Positions 18,684 through 26,623 of a stretch of 64,000 bases of DNA are shown one piece after another. How positions within the stretch are numbered: position 1 is the first letter of the stretch; every line of letters begins with the position of its first letter. The notes beneath the pieces were generated by a model, which saw only the letters and a list, made by a program, of their open reading frames with translations, had not been told where the DNA came from and did no database searches. A program made the translations under genes and the position numbers. The DNA comes from Halogranum rubrum (GTDB lineage: Archaea; Halobacteriota; Halobacteria; Halobacteriales; Haloferacaceae), in the NCBI RefSeq assembly GCF_900114455.1, contig NZ_FOTC01000001.1, forward strand, positions 248,001 to 312,000, given 5' to 3'.

Positions 18684-19094
18684 ATGACCGACGACTTCGA
18701 CCGTATCAGCCTCACCCTCCCGAGTGAGATGGTCGGCCGCCTGGACGCTATCGTCGACGACTGGGAATACGACAGTCGTTCGAAGGCGATTCGCGACGCG
18801 CTCAGAGATTTCTTCGTCACGTACGAGTGGGAGAACGAGGCAGGTGGGAGACATTACGGCACCATCGTCGTCACTCACGACCACCACGCCGACGGTATCG
18901 CCGACCGCCTCCAGCAGGTCCAACACGAGTTTGCGGACGCAATCATCTCCGTCCAGCATATCCACCTCTCACACGACCGCTGCATGGAGACGTTGGCCGT
19001 CGACGGCGAGACGGCCGTCATCACCGAACTGTCGAATCGACTCCGGTCGATGCGGGGCGTTCGGCAGGTGAAAGTCGTCGTCGTCGACGAGTGA
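18684..19094 (+). CDS. nikR: Nickel-responsive repressor NikR
   Basis: The 136-residue protein has an N-terminal ribbon-helix-helix (RISLTLPSEMVGRLDAIVDD, residues ~7-50) and a C-terminal ACT-type metal domain. The four nickel ligands of E. coli NikR are conserved: His81, His92, His94 and Cys100 in the QHEFADAIISVQHIHLSHDRC region. A tetramer with nickel should bind the 28-bp inverted repeat upstream and shut off nikMNQO. The ATG at 18684 gives the family length; the longer frame upstream is antisense to nikM. Confidence 0.95.
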   Translation: MTDDFDRISLTLPSEMVGRLDAIVDDWEYDSRSKAIRDALRDFFVTYEWENEAGGRHYGTIVVTHDHHADGIADRLQQVQHEFADAIISVQHIHLSHDRCMETLAVDGETAVITELSNRLRSMRGVRQVKVVVVDE

Positions 19095-19156
19095 CCGACG
19101 ACCGTCGAGTCCGGTAGTCCGTCGACGGACCGGTGTGCTGTCTGCTGCGCTGTCAG

Positions 19157-19591
19157 TCACTCTGCTTTCTTCTCTCGAACGACCAACACGGGAACGTCCG
19201 CGGTTCGGAGGACGCGCTCGGCGACACTTCCCAAGAGAAGTCTGTCGAGTCCACGACGCCCGTGTGTCCCGACGACGACGAGGTCGGCACCGTGGTCGTG
19301 TGCGTAGTCGACGATGGCACGGTGTGGCGTTCCGCGAACGACTGTTCCCTCGACGCTGGTGACACCGGCGTCGTGGGCACGGGCCGTGATGGTGTCGACT
19401 GCCTTCTGGCCGCGTCCTTCGAGGTCTTTCAACATCTGTTCGGAGATGGTCTCCGAGAAGGAGACGTCCATCTCGATGACCGAGAGAGCGTGCAGGGCGG
19501 CGTCGTACTTGTGGGCGAGGTCGATAGCGTGGGCCGCGGCGGCGTCGGAGTATTCGCTCCCGTCGGTGGCGATTAGAATCGTACGGTACAT
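19157..19591 (-). CDS. Universal stress protein (UspA family)
   Basis: The 144-residue protein starts MYRTILIATDGSEYSDAA and has the ATP-binding motif GTHGRRGLDRLLLGSVAERVLR-type sequence at about 108-130, ending VPVLVVRE. This is the ATP-binding subclass of UspA. Convergent with nikR, so not part of the nickel regulon. Function is general stress, substrate unknown. Confidence 0.93.
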   Translation of the reverse strand: MYRTILIATDGSEYSDAAAAHAIDLAHKYDAALHALSVIEMDVSFSETISEQMLKDLEGRGQKAVDTITARAHDAGVTSVEGTVVRGTPHRAIVDYAHDHGADLVVVGTHGRRGLDRLLLGSVAERVLRTADVPVLVVREKKAE

Positions 19592-20070
19592 ACCACTCGT
19601 ACGCGGGCGAGCGACGTAAACTGTCGACCTCGTCGTCGGCACAGTACGCTGGTGTCTACGGCGTCTCGGCGACACGTTCGGCGAGAGCGCTCACGGTCGA
19701 GAGTAACGACTGGGTCCGTTCGGCGACGCTCTCCGCGGTCGGTTCGTCAGTTTCGACGGACCGACCGTGAGACACACGAGGGAAGTGTGGGAAGGGATGG
19801 ATGGGGGTACGTGCGCCCACGGTCGAAACCGATCCGCATGGCAGTTGGACTGTGAACAAGCGCGTGCGGCCGAAGACAGAACGTTGCCTTCTGCCCGCTG
19901 CTCACACGCAACCCTACACAGCCATCGGAGATAGCGGTTCTATCTACGTGGATTGACCCAGTCGAATCGCGAGGCTATCAATCTAGAGTCGGCCGGAGTC
20001 GTGTCTGTCCGTGAGAAGACGCCGCTGTCTCTGTGATGCACCGAGAGAAACGGAATCGGGGGTGGGGTGG
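19592..20070. other. Intergenic region, possible short minus-strand frame
   Basis: Mostly without a recognisable gene. A minus-strand frame at 19656-19775 (GTG start, 39 codons, ending SLLSTVSALAERVAETP) has an acidic, helix-forming composition and might be a small protein, but I cannot identify it. A longer version from a TTG at 19859 adds implausible sequence. The perfect GGTCGAAACC-type palindromic patches around 19820 are too short to interpret. Confidence 0.25.
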
Positions 20071-20217
20071 TTACTGTTCGACGACCGTCGTGACGTCGGA
20101 TTTGAGCCACGCTCGGGGATTGTCCGGGTCGGAGATGAGACTGATTGTTTTCGTTCCCAGGGTGAACTCGGTGTACTCTACGGCGGTCGACGGCTTCGAC
20201 TGTTGGTTGTCGTTCAT
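20071..20217 (-). CDS. DUF7331-like small haloarchaeal protein
   Basis: This 48-residue frame starts MNDNQQSKPSTAVEYTEF and ends KSDVTTVVEQ before TAA. The pattern of a beta strand, then ISLISDPDNPRAWLKSD, is that of small haloarchaeal proteins catalogued as DUF7331 (name from memory). The composition is strongly coding (acidic, third-position GC). The ATG is preceded by an AT-poor leader with a CTAGTATGG element about 40 bp upstream. Function unknown. Confidence 0.65.
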   Translation of the reverse strand: MNDNQQSKPSTAVEYTEFTLGTKTISLISDPDNPRAWLKSDVTTVVEQ

Positions 20218-20529
20218 GGTTCGTTGCAGGTTCGTAGAACGTGGACGAGCGGTACCATACTAGCCACGAGATTGGTCGGCAGCGTCGACGAGACGGTCGA
20301 CACCGTCGACGACGGAGCACTCCTGTCGGTGGCGAACGATGAGAATCGTCGAGTGAGGGAGAACCCCGCTCGCTGCCCACAGATGTGGCGCAGTGGCCCG
20401 TGTAAACCGACGCAACTCTCTCGTCGCGTTCGGTTCACATCCTCTCGCGTCTCGTTCACGTAGCTTCGTAGCAGTGGATGCCGCAAAGCCATAGCCTCTT
20501 CATAGAACGAATGGCGTCTCGAGGTGGGG
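20218..20529. other. Intergenic region downstream of the Bat-type sensor
   Basis: Both flanking genes are on the minus strand. The region contains the promoter of the 48-residue gene and a run of GTCGAC motifs around 20285-20320. No RNA gene or convincing reading frame was found. Confidence 0.35.
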
Positions 20530-22635
20530 CTATCTATCTAGAGGCGAGGTGGCTCGCTCTTCGTAGAGCAGTTCGAAGAGTTTCCGCTGTCCGGTGCGGA
20601 GGTGGTGGTTGAACGTCGGTTGCGTGATTCCCAGCGAGGCACCGATCTCTTCACCCGTGCTCGCTCGCGGTGACTCGAAGAACCCACCGAGGTAGGCGGC
20701 CCGCATCACCTCGGCTTGCCGGTCGGTGAGTCGCTCTCGGAGTTTGGCTGCGAACGTCTGGTCGGCGTCGGTGTCGTCCGTCTGGGCGCGGTCACGCCGT
20801 GCGACGAGTTCGGCACCGGGATACTTCGTCTGCAACATCTCGACGAACGCACGGACGTCGGTGTCGTAGGCGACGTGAACGATGGCCGTGAGTTCGTCCC
20901 CCCCCGCGACGATGGACTTCGGGACGGCACCGTATCTGGAGAACGTCCCTGCCAGCGTCGGGTCGGTCGAGACGACTTCGACGAGTGCGTCGGTCTCTCG
21001 GTCGGCGACGAGTCGAACCGACTGGACGGAGACCAACTCCTCGAACGCCGCGAGGACGACGTCTACGTCGGCGTCGCTGACGGTGACGAACAGGACCGTA
21101 GTGTCCGTCTCGGGGACGACACCCTCCAGTTCGAGTCGACACGAGAGCTGTCGAGCGACACGGGCGAGGAGGTCGTCGGACTCTGACAGTCGCAAGTCGA
21201 GTTCGAGCGTTCCGTTCGTCAGCACGCCGCGTTTGGTCTCGACGGCGTTGATGGCGTAGCCGATGGTCTCACCGAGTTCGCCGAAGACGGCCGTCGTGGT
21301 CTCGTCGAAGCCGTCGAGTTTCTGTGCGTAGACGGTGACCACCCCGTAGAGGAACTCTTCGTACACGATTGGAACCGCGAGCACCGACTGATAGTCGCGC
21401 GAGAGCGCTTCTTTCCGCCACGGGGCGGTTCGGAGGTCGTCGGCGACGTTGTCGACGACGACGACCTCCCGAGTCTGTGCCGCCACGCACGCCGGTTCGA
21501 CTGCGGTCTCGTCCGTGAGCGACAGCGAGACGCTGTCGAGGTAGCTGTGGTCGCTTCCGCCCCACGCTCGCGGAACGAGTTCTTCGCGGGTGATATCGGG
21601 GTCGCCGACCCACGCGAACCCGTAGCGGTCGACCGTCGTCAACTGCTCACAGACCGCCCGTTCGATACCTTCGCGAGTGCTTGCACGGACGAGTCGTTGG
21701 ACCAGTTCACGGATGGTTCCGTTGAGTTCGTTGAGTTGGCCGAGTTGCTCGTTTTGCTGTTGCAGTACTCGGTCACGGTCACGGAGTTCCTCCTCTCGGT
21801 CGACACGGTCGAGTGCCACCTCCGCGTTCGTCGCGAAGAGACTGACGAGTTCGACGGTCTGGTCGCTGAAGGCGGCGCACTCCGGCGAAATAGCCACCAA
21901 AACGCCGTGGCTTCCCAGTGGAATGTACAACCCGCTTCGGACCTTCGTTCCCGGGTTGTCGACGTATTCGGAGTCGCGAACGTCCGCGAACACTTGAGTC
22001 TCACCTTCGGCGAACACCTGCCACGTGATACTGGAACCGGGTCGGTACGAGGGTGGGACGCCGACGAACGGCGGGACGTCAGGAGAGAACGAGACCGGAC
22101 GCAGTTGGTTCGCCGTCTCGTCGAGGAGAAACACGACCACGCCGGAGAGATTGAGGACCTCCGTCGCTCCTTCGACGATACAGTCGGCGACGTCCTGTCT
22201 CGTCTCTGCGTCCAACAGGTCACGCGTCGACGTGTGGAGCGTCGTGAGCATCTCTTGGTAGTGCTGCCGCTCTGTGACGTCGACAGAGACACCGAGGACC
22301 CACTTGACAGTCTCGTCGTCGTCGAATACGGGTCGGAAGGTCGACTCGAAGGTGCGCCCGTTAGCGTCGGCAGTCGAAACGAACGACTCACCGTCGAGTG
22401 CCTGGTGGACGTTGTGGAGCACGTCGGGGTTGTCACTGTAGAGGTCGAAGACAGACATGCCGACGAGTTCGCCGGGTTCCACTCCGAGTGCTTCCAGCCC
22501 TTCCCCTTCTGAGAGGAGGACTGTCCCTTCGTCGTCTAGCGCGAACAGGACGACCGGCGCGTTGTTTAACAGTGTCCGTAACTGGTCGTCGCTCTCGAAG
22601 AGGTCGGCGTACGGCTGGTAGTGTGTCTTGTCCAT
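20530..22635 (-). CDS. PAS/GAF sensor with Bat-type HTH DNA-binding domain
   Basis: The 701-residue one-component regulator has these parts: a PAS domain (~18-125), a first GAF domain (~135-285) with the SVSLFATNAEVALDRV-type end, a helical linker of about 40 residues, a second GAF domain (~320-455) and a beta-rich Bat-associated region (~465-630). The HTH_10 domain (~640-695) carries LTDRQAEVMRAAYLGGFFESPR and the recognition helix GASLGITQPTFNHHLR. No kinase domain is present, so signals act directly on transcription. By analogy with Bat it could sense oxygen, light or redox; no ligand residues can be assigned. Confidence 0.9.
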   Translation of the reverse strand: MDKTHYQPYADLFESDDQLRTLLNNAPVVLFALDDEGTVLLSEGEGLEALGVEPGELVGMSVFDLYSDNPDVLHNVHQALDGESFVSTADANGRTFESTFRPVFDDDETVKWVLGVSVDVTERQHYQEMLTTLHTSTRDLLDAETRQDVADCIVEGATEVLNLSGVVVFLLDETANQLRPVSFSPDVPPFVGVPPSYRPGSSITWQVFAEGETQVFADVRDSEYVDNPGTKVRSGLYIPLGSHGVLVAISPECAAFSDQTVELVSLFATNAEVALDRVDREEELRDRDRVLQQQNEQLGQLNELNGTIRELVQRLVRASTREGIERAVCEQLTTVDRYGFAWVGDPDITREELVPRAWGGSDHSYLDSVSLSLTDETAVEPACVAAQTREVVVVDNVADDLRTAPWRKEALSRDYQSVLAVPIVYEEFLYGVVTVYAQKLDGFDETTTAVFGELGETIGYAINAVETKRGVLTNGTLELDLRLSESDDLLARVARQLSCRLELEGVVPETDTTVLFVTVSDADVDVVLAAFEELVSVQSVRLVADRETDALVEVVSTDPTLAGTFSRYGAVPKSIVAGGDELTAIVHVAYDTDVRAFVEMLQTKYPGAELVARRDRAQTDDTDADQTFAAKLRERLTDRQAEVMRAAYLGGFFESPRASTGEEIGASLGITQPTFNHHLRTGQRKLFELLYEERATSPLDR

Positions 22636-22838
22636 CAGTTTCCCTAACCTATGCCCCTTGTCACCACCCTTGGTAGGGCAAGACTATGAATCGAACGTCG
22701 CTACGTTGACAACTACGTCGATGTGCGTCGTTCCGCTCTGTTCTCGGTTCCCACGCTACGGCGACCGGACACCAATGAAAAAGGCTACAACCCTCACCGG
22801 GTGACCCCCAGACGACTGCTGTCGGAGTGGACCCTCAG

Positions 22839-23219
22839 ATGTTCGAAGATACGAACGACTGGCGCTCGGTAGTCACCGAAGCGCAGGCGCTGAACAGACG
22901 CCGCCTGAAGTACGTCGGTATCGCGACCTACTTCGGCGTCTACGCGCTCATCGCACTGGGACTTCGCCGTAGTCTCAACACTCTCCTCCAGTCGCTTCCA
23001 CCGGCCATCCGTCCCGGACCGCTCGTCCCGCTCGATGCGCTACTCGGACTTCCGACCAGTGTCGCCTGGGGGTTGACTAGCCTCTGTGCTGCCATCCTCG
23101 CCGTCGGCACCGTCGCCGGTTACTCGGTCGCCCAGTCGTTGTCGACTCCCGACGAGGGCTCCACCACTACCGACGCCGGAACCGAGGTCGATGCCGACAC
23201 CGACACCGAGACCGATTGA
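22839..23219 (+). CDS. Small two-helix membrane protein with acidic tail
   Basis: From ATG 22839 the product has 126 residues. A GTG 12 bases upstream is also possible. Two hydrophobic segments are visible, at about 24-42 (YVGIATYFGVYALIALGL) and 78-100. The last 30 residues are Thr/Asp/Glu repeats with no structure. I do not recognise a family. It may sit in the membrane with an acidic cytoplasmic tail. Confidence 0.55.
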   Translation: MFEDTNDWRSVVTEAQALNRRRLKYVGIATYFGVYALIALGLRRSLNTLLQSLPPAIRPGPLVPLDALLGLPTSVAWGLTSLCAAILAVGTVAGYSVAQSLSTPDEGSTTTDAGTEVDADTDTETD

Positions 23220-23390
23220 CGACTTCTCGCTCCTCTCGATATTCACCCTCACCGTCCGCACCGCGTCTCACACTCCCGAGTCGTCGCTCACACACGCTCC
23301 CCCACGCCGATACTCTTGATTCTCTCGTTCGTATCGATTGTCTCGATAGTAGCGTGTCAATGTTCAATATCCAACTGCACCTTGTCGAAA

Positions 23391-23606
23391 GTACACGTGC
23401 CCCACGCGGGTCGTCGCCGCCGCCCTTCCCCGCTGCGGCGACCGGCCCGTCGTGTGCCGTTGTCCACTGCACGCCGCCCTCCCAGGGCACGTGTACCCGT
23501 CCACCCTCCCGCTGACGCCCGCCCCTCCATCGCTCGGACGCACTCTGCCATCTGCGTCCCGCCATCGCTGCACCGACGTGTGTCGGTTTGCGGCGAGTCG
23601 CTCCGA
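23391..23606. ncRNA. Candidate structured non-coding RNA
   Basis: The 420-bp gap 23220-23640 has nested inverted repeats. An outer perfect 12-bp stem pairs 23391-23402 (GTACACGTGCCC) with 23485-23496. Inside it, an 8-bp stem GTCGCCGC/GCGGCGAC is extended by ACGCGGG pairing with CCCGTCGT (one bulge), and a GTGC/GCAC hairpin stands next to it, giving a three-way junction. Further hairpins follow: GGACGCA/TGCGTCC (~23536-23559) and CCGAC-GTGT-GTCGG. A TATA-like CAATATCC lies about 25 bp before the stem on the plus strand. It does not match RNase P or SRP consensus blocks. Strand is uncertain; plus is favoured. Confidence 0.4.
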
Positions 23607-23640
23607 ACGATTCAAGACGCCTTTTCGTGTCACTCGATGT

Positions 23641-24408
23641 ATGGCTGACTCACGCGGACTCCGGTCGATGCGCCGCGTCCACATCGCCCCGCTCGGCTAC
23701 GAACGCGACCGTATCTTCGTGCCCGCGACACGGTACAACGCCGACTCTCTCTACCTCCTCGGTCCGACGACGCCGTCGTCGTCGACGCCGACCTACCACG
23801 CCGACCTGCTCGCGGACCTCGACGACGCCGGTATCGCCGTCGAACGTGTCGACGTCGACCTCAACGACATCTACGACGTCCTCGGCCAGACGACGACGCT
23901 CGCCGCACGCCACGGTGGCGACGAAGTTCTCGTGAACGTGTCGAGCGGACCGACGCTCGCTGGTGTCGGTGCGGCAATCGCCTGTATGAGTACCCACGCG
24001 ACGGCCTACAGCGTCGAACCCGAGTCTTACGCCCACGACGTACAGAACGAACCGCTCACCGAGGGCGTCGCCTCGGTCAGCGAACTCCCGAACTACCCCA
24101 TCGAGTCGCCGACGCGCGACCAGATTGCCGTGATGGACTACATCCACTCGCGCTCCGAACGCGGCTACACCGTCCGCAAGCGTGACCTCATCGAGTTCGC
24201 CGAGGAGTCGGACCTCTCGTTCATGACCGACCCGCCGACCGAGAGCAGGCAGTCGAAGTACCGCCGACTGAGCAGCGCCGTCATCGACCCGTTGACGGAG
24301 AAGCAGTACCTCCACGTTCGGACGGCCGGCCGCCGAAAGCTGGTGACGCTCACGGACACCGGCCGGAGCGTCTACGTCGCCTTCGCGCACAAACTTCAGT
24401 TCGAGTAG
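23641..24408 (+). CDS. CARF-like HFX_2341-type transcriptional regulator (DUF6293)
   Basis: The protein has 255 residues from ATG 23641, or 246 from ATG 23668, where the conserved core MRRVHIAPLGYERDRI starts. The N-terminal half is a Rossmann-like CARF-type fold with the VNVSSGPTLAGVGAAIA ligand-loop motif (~100-115). The C-terminal half is a winged helix (YTVRKRDLIEFAEES and SSAVIDPLTEKQYLHV). Proteins of this type may bind a nucleotide ligand and regulate transcription, but no CRISPR genes are present nearby. The candidate structured RNA lies just upstream. Confidence 0.82.
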   Translation: MADSRGLRSMRRVHIAPLGYERDRIFVPATRYNADSLYLLGPTTPSSSTPTYHADLLADLDDAGIAVERVDVDLNDIYDVLGQTTTLAARHGGDEVLVNVSSGPTLAGVGAAIACMSTHATAYSVEPESYAHDVQNEPLTEGVASVSELPNYPIESPTRDQIAVMDYIHSRSERGYTVRKRDLIEFAEESDLSFMTDPPTESRQSKYRRLSSAVIDPLTEKQYLHVRTAGRRKLVTLTDTGRSVYVAFAHKLQFE

Positions 24409-24442
24409 TCTCTCGTCTTCTCGTCTTCTCGTATGCGAATAG

Positions 24443-24760
24443 TCACTCGTCGCCGTCGTCGACTTCGACGGCGAGAATCCCGGTCCCACAGAAGGGACAG
24501 TAGTAGATGGGAATCGCACTGTCGAACTCGCCCTCGTCGGTGCGTTCGTAGGCGACGACACAGACGAGCGGAACGGACTCGTCCGTTTCGACGTCGACGC
24601 CCGCCTCGAAACTGAACGTGTCGCGCTCCCACGCGGTCAGACACTCTTCACAACACGGTACCGTCTCCACCGCTTCGTACTCCTCGCCCTCGACTCGGTA
24701 CTTGACTTTCACGTGACGCTCACACGTGTCGGGTCGTCCGCAGACGGTATGAATGGTCAC
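24443..24760 (-). CDS. Cys-rich zinc-ribbon-like haloarchaeal protein
   Basis: From GTG 24760 the protein has 105 residues. Cys clusters are TVCGRPDTCERH near the N-terminus, PCCEECLTAWE in the middle and YYCPFCGTG near the C-terminus, enough for two zinc sites. It is divergent from the SprT-like gene across 21 bp, so the two share a very compact promoter region. Function unknown; the conserved Cys suggests a zinc-stabilised fold rather than redox activity. Confidence 0.65.
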   Translation of the reverse strand: MTIHTVCGRPDTCERHVKVKYRVEGEEYEAVETVPCCEECLTAWERDTFSFEAGVDVETDESVPLVCVVAYERTDEGEFDSAIPIYYCPFCGTGILAVEVDDGDE

Positions 24761-24781
24761 CTCTCGGGAACCGAACCACTG

Positions 24782-25420
24782 ATGAGGCGAGTCGTGCGAC
24801 AGTGGATAACTGTGACAGACGGGGAGGATGTACCGATATCGCCGACTCAGACGACGTTCGATCACGTCTCGACGCACACCGACCTCGTCGCGTGGTCTCG
24901 GCGCTACGCTCGACAGGTCGTCGACCGTGACGACGTCGCCGTCGACCTCTCACTCGTCGACTGGGAGGTGTCGACGCGTGCGAAACGGCGAGCGGCGGCG
25001 GTCAAACGCCCTCGGATTCCCGAGGCGGCTGTAGGGACACCGCTGTCGTGGTCCGACCTCGACGCGACGAGGGGCGCGTCTGTCCGCCGTTGTACTGTCT
25101 CGTTGACGTGGGCCGCCGCGGAGGCGTTCGACGTCGACGAGTGGCGGGCGACACTCCGCCACGAATTGATTCACGTCGAGCAGTTCCAGCGGTTCGGGAC
25201 GACGAACCACGGTCCGGAGTTCGAGCGCCGCGCCGACGCACTCGACACGCCCGTTCGATGCCGTCGCTTCGCGACACCGAAGTTCGTCCTCTCGTGTACC
25301 GCGTGTGAAGCGACCGTCGCCCGTCGCTACCGCGAGTGTTCACTCGTTCGCGAGTACGAAGACTATCAGTCGTCCTGTTGCGAGGCGGCGCTTCGCTGCC
25401 GACGGCTCAAGAACCAGTAG
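24782..25420 (+). CDS. SprT-like zinc metalloprotease-fold protein
   Basis: The 212-residue protein contains HELIHVEQFQRFGTTNHGPEFE near residues 130-150. That is the HExxH zinc-protease motif with a third downstream His as in SprT/Spartan proteins. The C-terminal quarter has Cys pairs (CTAC, then CC) that form a zinc ribbon. Spartan relatives degrade DNA-protein crosslinks in eukaryotes; the archaeal role is not established. I prefer the ATG at 24782 because the earlier ATG at 24749 would overlap the divergent gene. The last 55 bp overlap the next gene tail to tail. Confidence 0.82.
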   Translation: MRRVVRQWITVTDGEDVPISPTQTTFDHVSTHTDLVAWSRRYARQVVDRDDVAVDLSLVDWEVSTRAKRRAAAVKRPRIPEAAVGTPLSWSDLDATRGASVRRCTVSLTWAAAEAFDVDEWRATLRHELIHVEQFQRFGTTNHGPEFERRADALDTPVRCRRFATPKFVLSCTACEATVARRYRECSLVREYEDYQSSCCEAALRCRRLKNQ

Positions 25421-25587
25421 GAAACGACGGTGACGAGGACACCAGTGACGACACCGGCCGGGATACCGACGAGCAGCGAGGGCCAAACGTAGGGGTCGAG
25501 CAACGCTGTGACGCCGAAGCCGACGACGAACAGCGTGACGAGTCCGAGGAGGGCGGCGACGGCGGGTGCTCGGGTCGTCGAAGTCAT
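25366..25587 (-). CDS. Small two-helix membrane protein
   Basis: The 73-residue product starts MTSTTRAPAVAALLGLVTLF. Two membrane helices (~10-30 and ~38-60) are followed by a basic/polar tail (RRQRSAASQQDD). The 3' end overlaps the SprT-like gene by 55 bp in the opposite direction. Unknown family. Confidence 0.55.
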   Translation of the reverse strand: MTSTTRAPAVAALLGLVTLFVVGFGVTALLDPYVWPSLLVGIPAGVVTGVLVTVVSYWFLSRRQRSAASQQDD

Positions 25588-25652
25588 GTCTGACGAGAGG
25601 TATCCGAGGAGCATAAACTGTTTTCCTCGACTACTTCTGGTTCTCGGTCCAC

Positions 25653-26564
25653 TCACACCGCGAGTCGAATCTCGGCGGCCAGTTCGGCGAGTTCGTGGCG
25701 CTTCAGTAGGACGAACCCCGAGAGGACGACGAGAAAGCCGACGACGGTCAGCAGGGTGATGGTCTCGTTCAGAAAGACCACGCTCGCAACCGTCGCGACG
25801 ACGGGGACCAGATACGTGACGAGCGAGGTTTCGAGTGCCCCGCGAACGTCGAGGAGGGTGAAGTAGATGAGGAAGGCAATCGCCGTCGCGAACACGCCGA
25901 GATAGAGGACGGCGACCTGCGCGTGGAGCGTCGCGGGCGCGACGAGCGGTTCGCCGATGGCGAGACTGGCCGTGTGGAGGAGTACTCCTCCGACCAGCAT
26001 CGACCACCCCGAGAGGGCGGCCCGGTCGAGCGTCGGACTGGCCCGTTGGACCAACACGCCACCGAGTGCGATGCTCACCACCTGTCCGAGGACGAGGAGG
26101 CGTCCGACGCCGTCCGCTCCGAGGAGGTTCGCCGGGTCGGGACGGACGATGAGGCCGACACCGAGAAAACCGAGGAGGATGCCGACTGCACCCATCGGCG
26201 TCACCCGCTCTTCGGGGAGGAGGCCGAGCGCCCAGAGACTCGTCACGATGGGGACGAGACTCTGCATGATGGCCGCGACGCCGCTCGGAACGGTCTGTTG
26301 GCCGACGAAGAGCAGTCCGTTGCCGGCGACGAGGAACGCCCCACCGGCGAGGACGGCGGTGAGGTTCGCTCTGTTCGCGGGCAGCCACTTGCTCGTCCGG
26401 GTGACGGCGTAGACGAGGAGGAGGACCGCGGCGACGTCGTAGCGAAAGGCGGCGAAGAGAACGGGTTCGAGCGACTCCAAGCCGACGTCGATGGCGGGAA
26501 ACGAAAAGCCCCACAGGGTCGCGAGGAGCGCAAAGAGACCGACGGTGACGAAACGGTTGTCCAC
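25653..26564 (-). CDS. EamA/DMT-family permease
   Basis: The 303-residue protein has ten hydrophobic helices in two EamA repeats (starting around WGFSFPAIDVGLE and ALSGWSMLVGGVLLH). It belongs to the drug/metabolite transporter superfamily and should export or import small metabolites. Substrate cannot be deduced. It stands alone, with the gamma-glutamyltransferase gene upstream on the same strand 59 bp away, so cotranscription is possible. Confidence 0.92.
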   Translation of the reverse strand: MDNRFVTVGLFALLATLWGFSFPAIDVGLESLEPVLFAAFRYDVAAVLLLVYAVTRTSKWLPANRANLTAVLAGGAFLVAGNGLLFVGQQTVPSGVAAIMQSLVPIVTSLWALGLLPEERVTPMGAVGILLGFLGVGLIVRPDPANLLGADGVGRLLVLGQVVSIALGGVLVQRASPTLDRAALSGWSMLVGGVLLHTASLAIGEPLVAPATLHAQVAVLYLGVFATAIAFLIYFTLLDVRGALETSLVTYLVPVVATVASVVFLNETITLLTVVGFLVVLSGFVLLKRHELAELAAEIRLAV

Positions 26565-26623
26565 GAGACCGGTTGTCCGTGCGGTCTGTTAGTGCTCACG
26601 GTTGCGGCACGGGTCCCCGCCGA

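Noticed and set aside
23391-23606. RNase P RNA or SRP RNA as identity of the structured region
   Set aside because: The universally conserved blocks of RNase P RNA and the SRP helix 8 motif are not present on either strand, and the segment is too short.
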